Shown here one piece after another: positions 3,164 to 5,286 of a stretch of 5,286 nt of DNA. The notes beneath the pieces were generated by a model that worked only from the letters and a program-made list of their open reading frames with translations, did not search any database and was not told the DNA's origin. Origin of the DNA: a bacterium (GTDB lineage Bacteria; UBA10199; DSSB01). The stretch spans positions 1 to 5,286 of the forward strand of contig JAUHYS010000169.1 in assembly GCA_030426445.1 (NCBI GenBank), in the 5' to 3' direction. The translations under genes were made by a program, and so were the position numbers. The first letter of the stretch is position 1. The number at the start of each line of letters is the position of its first letter.

Positions 3164-4192
3164 ATGACAAAGGAAGCTCGCGTTCAGATGCTACGTGAAG
3201 ATATCAATATTAGTTATCAGAATCAATTTCCCCATGAGTGGCAAGCGGATTGCGTGTTTCAATTTAAAAACTTAACAAATCGGGAAATCGAAATTCAAAT
3301 GGGCTTTCCCGATTGGCCTACTTTTGGAGATGCCTCTGTCGATCACCCTTGGGCCATTAAAGATTTTAAAGTTTGGGTTAAGGGCAAAGTCGTTCAACCC
3401 GTTCACAAAAAAGTGGTTGCAAATGATTCGAACAACAAAGTGACTTTGCCTGGAGGTAAGAATATTCATTATGGAGCGAGCTACACTTGGAAAGTCAAGT
3501 TTAAACCGAGTGAAGTTATTACCGTTAAAAACCAATATCAGTTTGGAGGCATTGATACCAATGGTCCTTTTTCTGATTTGATCCATAAAAACTCAAATCC
3601 GCAATTTGGCATGGTGGATGCAAAGGCCTTGTTTTGGGACCCTCAAAAAAAGTTTAAACCTCAGGAAAATAATTTTAATGAAGGGATTCCCAGTTTGATC
3701 CATTACATCGTAACGACCGGTCTGTCATGGCAGGGCCCGATTAAAGAAGCCAAGATTACGATCGATTTGCCTCCTCAAGTTTTTCCTCATCTGATGTTTT
3801 TTCAACCTCAGGGTTACCAGGTGAAAGATAGAAAGGTAAGTTGGCATTTTAAAAACTTTGTGCCTCAAGAAGAAATTCTTTTATCTTATATCAAACTTGT
3901 TCCAGCTTTTGGAGGTGAAGCGGAAAAAGTGCCTTCTTTTAACACCGTTCGTGAAGCCCAAAATTGGATCCGTATTGCCAAACGAAATCACTACGATGCT
4001 AAATCGGTGCGTTTAGTGCGGCAGCTTGTGGAGGCCAAATACGGAAAGTCTTTTGACGACCCAGAAATGAATCATTTACTTAAGAGAGTGCTCGCCTACA
4101 AAATCAATCCAAATTTTTCGAAAAAACGTATTTCCAAAGAAGATAAAAAAATTATGGCTGTGCTTAGGGACTTTGAAGAAAGTTTAAAGTGA
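3164..4192 (+). CDS. Exported protein with DUF4424-like and YARHG-like regions
   Basis: The in-frame body from ATG 3164 encodes 342 residues, but no ribosome site precedes this ATG. The family-like sequence begins upstream (N-D-A-S-Y-F-G-D-G-A) and the true start is probably ATG 3036, one base out of frame. The N-terminal two thirds is beta-rich with many aromatic residues; the start TKEARVQMLREDINISYQNQ followed by F-Q-F-K-N-L-T-N-R-E-I-E-I-Q-M-G-F-P resembles exported DUF4424-type proteins, which often begin N-D-S-S and then describe membrane-surface sandwich domains. The C-terminal region, about 281-338 (LVRQLVEAKYGKSFDDPEMN, then Y-K-I-N-P-N-F-S, then D-K-K-I-M-A-V-L-R-D-F-E), aligns with the pattern of YARHG, a small extracellular helical domain that may bind the cell wall. 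The product is likely periplasmic or surface-located. Biochemical role unknown. It shares no obvious function with the toxin-antitoxin genes upstream. Confidence 0.8.
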   Translation: MTKEARVQMLREDINISYQNQFPHEWQADCVFQFKNLTNREIEIQMGFPDWPTFGDASVDHPWAIKDFKVWVKGKVVQPVHKKVVANDSNNKVTLPGGKNIHYGASYTWKVKFKPSEVITVKNQYQFGGIDTNGPFSDLIHKNSNPQFGMVDAKALFWDPQKKFKPQENNFNEGIPSLIHYIVTTGLSWQGPIKEAKITIDLPPQVFPHLMFFQPQGYQVKDRKVSWHFKNFVPQEEILLSYIKLVPAFGGEAEKVPSFNTVREAQNWIRIAKRNHYDAKSVRLVRQLVEAKYGKSFDDPEMNHLLKRVLAYKINPNFSKKRISKEDKKIMAVLRDFEESLK

Positions 4193-4214
4193 TCTGGTGA
4201 GAGCTATTTATACT

Positions 4215-4239
4215 GTTTTCTCGTAGAAAACGTTTTCTA
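4215..4239. repeat. Three-half-site palindrome (GTTTTCT / AGAAAAC)
   Basis: GTTTTCT (4215-4221), AGAAAAC (4225-4231) and GTTTTCT (4232-4238) alternate in orientation. The last two are part of a perfect 16-bp palindrome, TAGAAAACGTTTTCTA (4224-4239). It lies 22 bases after the stop of the exported-protein gene and about 95 before the next start. Either a weak hairpin or a repressor site for the gene at 4333 would fit; there is no T-run for termination. Confidence 0.5.
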
Positions 4240-4274
4240 TCTAAACAAATCATACGCTCTTGTTTATTGTTTTA

Positions 4275-4293
4275 GAGACAGGTACACTGTCTC
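4275..4293. repeat. Inverted repeat upstream of the last gene
   Basis: GAGACAG (4275-4281) and CTGTCTC (4287-4293) are perfect 7-bp arms with a 5-base spacer. It sits 40 bases upstream of the ATG at 4333 in the expected 5' untranslated or promoter region. A weak -10 TACACT (4283-4288) overlaps it. No T-run follows, so it is more likely an operator or leader hairpin than a terminator. Confidence 0.45.
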
Positions 4294-4332
4294 CTTGATG
4301 GGTGGGGTTTATCACAAAAGAGGAGACAAGAA

Positions 4333-5286
4333 ATGAGTGTATCAACACAGTACAACCGACAATGTTTAGTGGAGTATGAAAAATTTGATAAAAAGGAAAA
4401 AGTAGCAGCTGTTTTAGATTATGTGGGTGCGACGCGTGGTCAAAAGGGTCAAGTGAAGTTTGATGGGAATTTGAGTGGAGAAGAAAGATCTTATGTTGAA
4501 AGTAAGTTTGGTCAACTCAGCGATCTTTCCAGATCAGGAATCAAGCAATATCTAACACATGCCAATAAAATTTATTTTTCGGATTTAGCTAAAAAATTCG
4601 AATCGCAAAACCCAGGTGTTTCATCGGGTAGTTATTACTTTAAGCAAGGGTCCAAAAATTGTCCTGAAAATATGTTTGCTCTTAAACCTCACAATAACCC
4701 AAACTTAGGCCAAGGTTTTGCTTTGGAAGGGCTACATCGGTGTTCGGATAATTATGCAGGGCTTTATCAAAGTCATCCAGAATTAGAGCTAGCGATTGCA
4801 GCTAATTCGGCTTCGACTATTTTCTTTATCGAAGGGGAAGACTATCTCAAAGAGTATGAAAGACGCACAGGAAAAAAAAGCTTTGAGATTTTTGAAAAAC
4901 AATTCATGGACCGTATTGCCGATGAATTGAAGATTCCTAAAAAAGAAGCCACGCCTTATCGAACTTCTAGTCCTGAGACTGTTCGTGTTGCGATTCAACA
5001 AAGCCCTCGTGAAGAAGAAGCTTATTATGGGGCTATTTTAGTTAAACAATTTAGTAAAAGTAAGGTTCCTGTGATTAATGCGTTGATTAACCAGGCCAAG
5101 GAACAAGGGCGTCAGTTAAGGGTGGATCAACTTAACTGGGACATAATGTGGAATGAGGTTATTGATTCTACTGTAAAAACACAGGGTGTTTCCAAAGATA
5201 AATTGGTGAAAGCTCTCTATCAATTTTTAGGTCATAATAGTAGTCTTGCGGGTAAGGAAAAAATTCCTTTTAATATTAATCATATT
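4333..5286 (+). CDS. Unrecognised protein, truncated by the window end
   Basis: ATG 4333 follows a good Shine-Dalgarno (AGGAG, 4321-4325, 7-base spacer) and opens 318 codons with no stop before the window ends. There is no signal peptide or membrane segment (start MSVSTQYNRQCLVEYEKFDK), so the visible part should be cytoplasmic or delivered by a non-Sec route. The sequence is hydrophilic and mixed alpha/beta in character. Notable stretches are VLDYVGATRGQKGQVKFDG (about 29-47), KNCPENMFALKPHNNPN (about 112-128), ANSASTIFFIEGEDYLKEY (about 157-175) and the helical ELKIPKKEA (about 195-203). Four cysteines occur in the first 140 residues without a clear metal-binding spacing. I recognise no domain or catalytic motif. 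Codon use looks like that of the neighbouring exported-protein gene. Being probably a separate unit, it may have its own promoter with the palindromes at 4215-4239 and 4275-4293. Confidence 0.8.
   Translation, partial: MSVSTQYNRQCLVEYEKFDKKEKVAAVLDYVGATRGQKGQVKFDGNLSGEERSYVESKFGQLSDLSRSGIKQYLTHANKIYFSDLAKKFESQNPGVSSGSYYFKQGSKNCPENMFALKPHNNPNLGQGFALEGLHRCSDNYAGLYQSHPELELAIAANSASTIFFIEGEDYLKEYERRTGKKSFEIFEKQFMDRIADELKIPKKEATPYRTSSPETVRVAIQQSPREEEAYYGAILVKQFSKSKVPVINALINQAKEQGRQLRVDQLNWDIMWNEVIDSTVKTQGVSKDKLVKALYQFLGHNSSLAGKEKIPFNINHI

Noticed and set aside
3272..3586. Reverse-strand ORF of 104 codons
   Set aside because: Opposite the exported-protein gene, whose forward frame has clear family character; no independent support.
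4275..4293. Terminator for the exported-protein gene
   Set aside because: The hairpin has no T-run on either strand and lies 80 bases after the stop.
4789..5001. Reverse-strand ORF of 70 codons
   Set aside because: Opposite the long forward ORF starting at 4333, which has a Shine-Dalgarno and is open to the window end.

Overview
The window is A+T-rich bacterial DNA. It looks Gram-negative, probably proteobacterial or a related lineage, because it has a Sec signal peptide and toxin-antitoxin (TA) families common there (BrnT, HI1419/HI1420-like, VapBC). The sequence alone does not fix the genus. All genes I can support lie on the + strand.

Layout. Positions 1-344 hold the 3' end of an unrecognised gene, closed by a clear intrinsic terminator (374-401) and a second perfect hairpin (403-422). 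Positions about 490-2900 form a compact TA island of four modules: (1) an internally deleted BrnT-type toxin followed by an intact ribbon-helix-helix (RHH) antitoxin; (2) an intact RHH antitoxin plus COG1569-type PIN toxin pair; (3) an internally deleted HI1419-like (RelE/HigB-like) toxin followed by an intact HI1420-like helix-turn-helix antitoxin; (4) an intact Phd/VapB antitoxin plus VapC PIN toxin pair. Each module has its own promoter with a different inverted repeat suited to autoregulation. In modules 1, 3 and 4 the predicted -10 box ends 6 nt before the first start codon and no Shine-Dalgarno is visible, which suggests leaderless mRNAs.

Between the modules lie partial copies of the 3' end of the module-1 antitoxin gene (intact gene end 821-892; relics at 1653-1699 and 2173-2241). 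The modules are therefore separated by related segments like beads on a string. The differences in the third copy are nearly all synonymous, so it descends from a once-functional homologous antitoxin gene rather than from a fresh duplication. The island looks like an old array of BrnT-type modules that was replaced, inserted into or recombined at antitoxin 3' ends. In two modules the toxin was gutted while the antitoxin was kept.

Downstream is an exported protein gene (body 3164-4192) with a beta-rich N-terminal region resembling DUF4424-type proteins and a C-terminal region resembling YARHG. Its signal peptide is encoded from an ATG at 3036 with a good Shine-Dalgarno, but it is one base out of frame with the body. 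The break lies among A and T homopolymers and is either an error, a mutation or a slippage site. After two palindromes, an unrecognised ORF begins at 4333 and runs off the window end.

The best candidates for something undescribed are the antitoxin-3'-end-delimited TA array with parallel toxin deletions, and the out-of-frame signal peptide.
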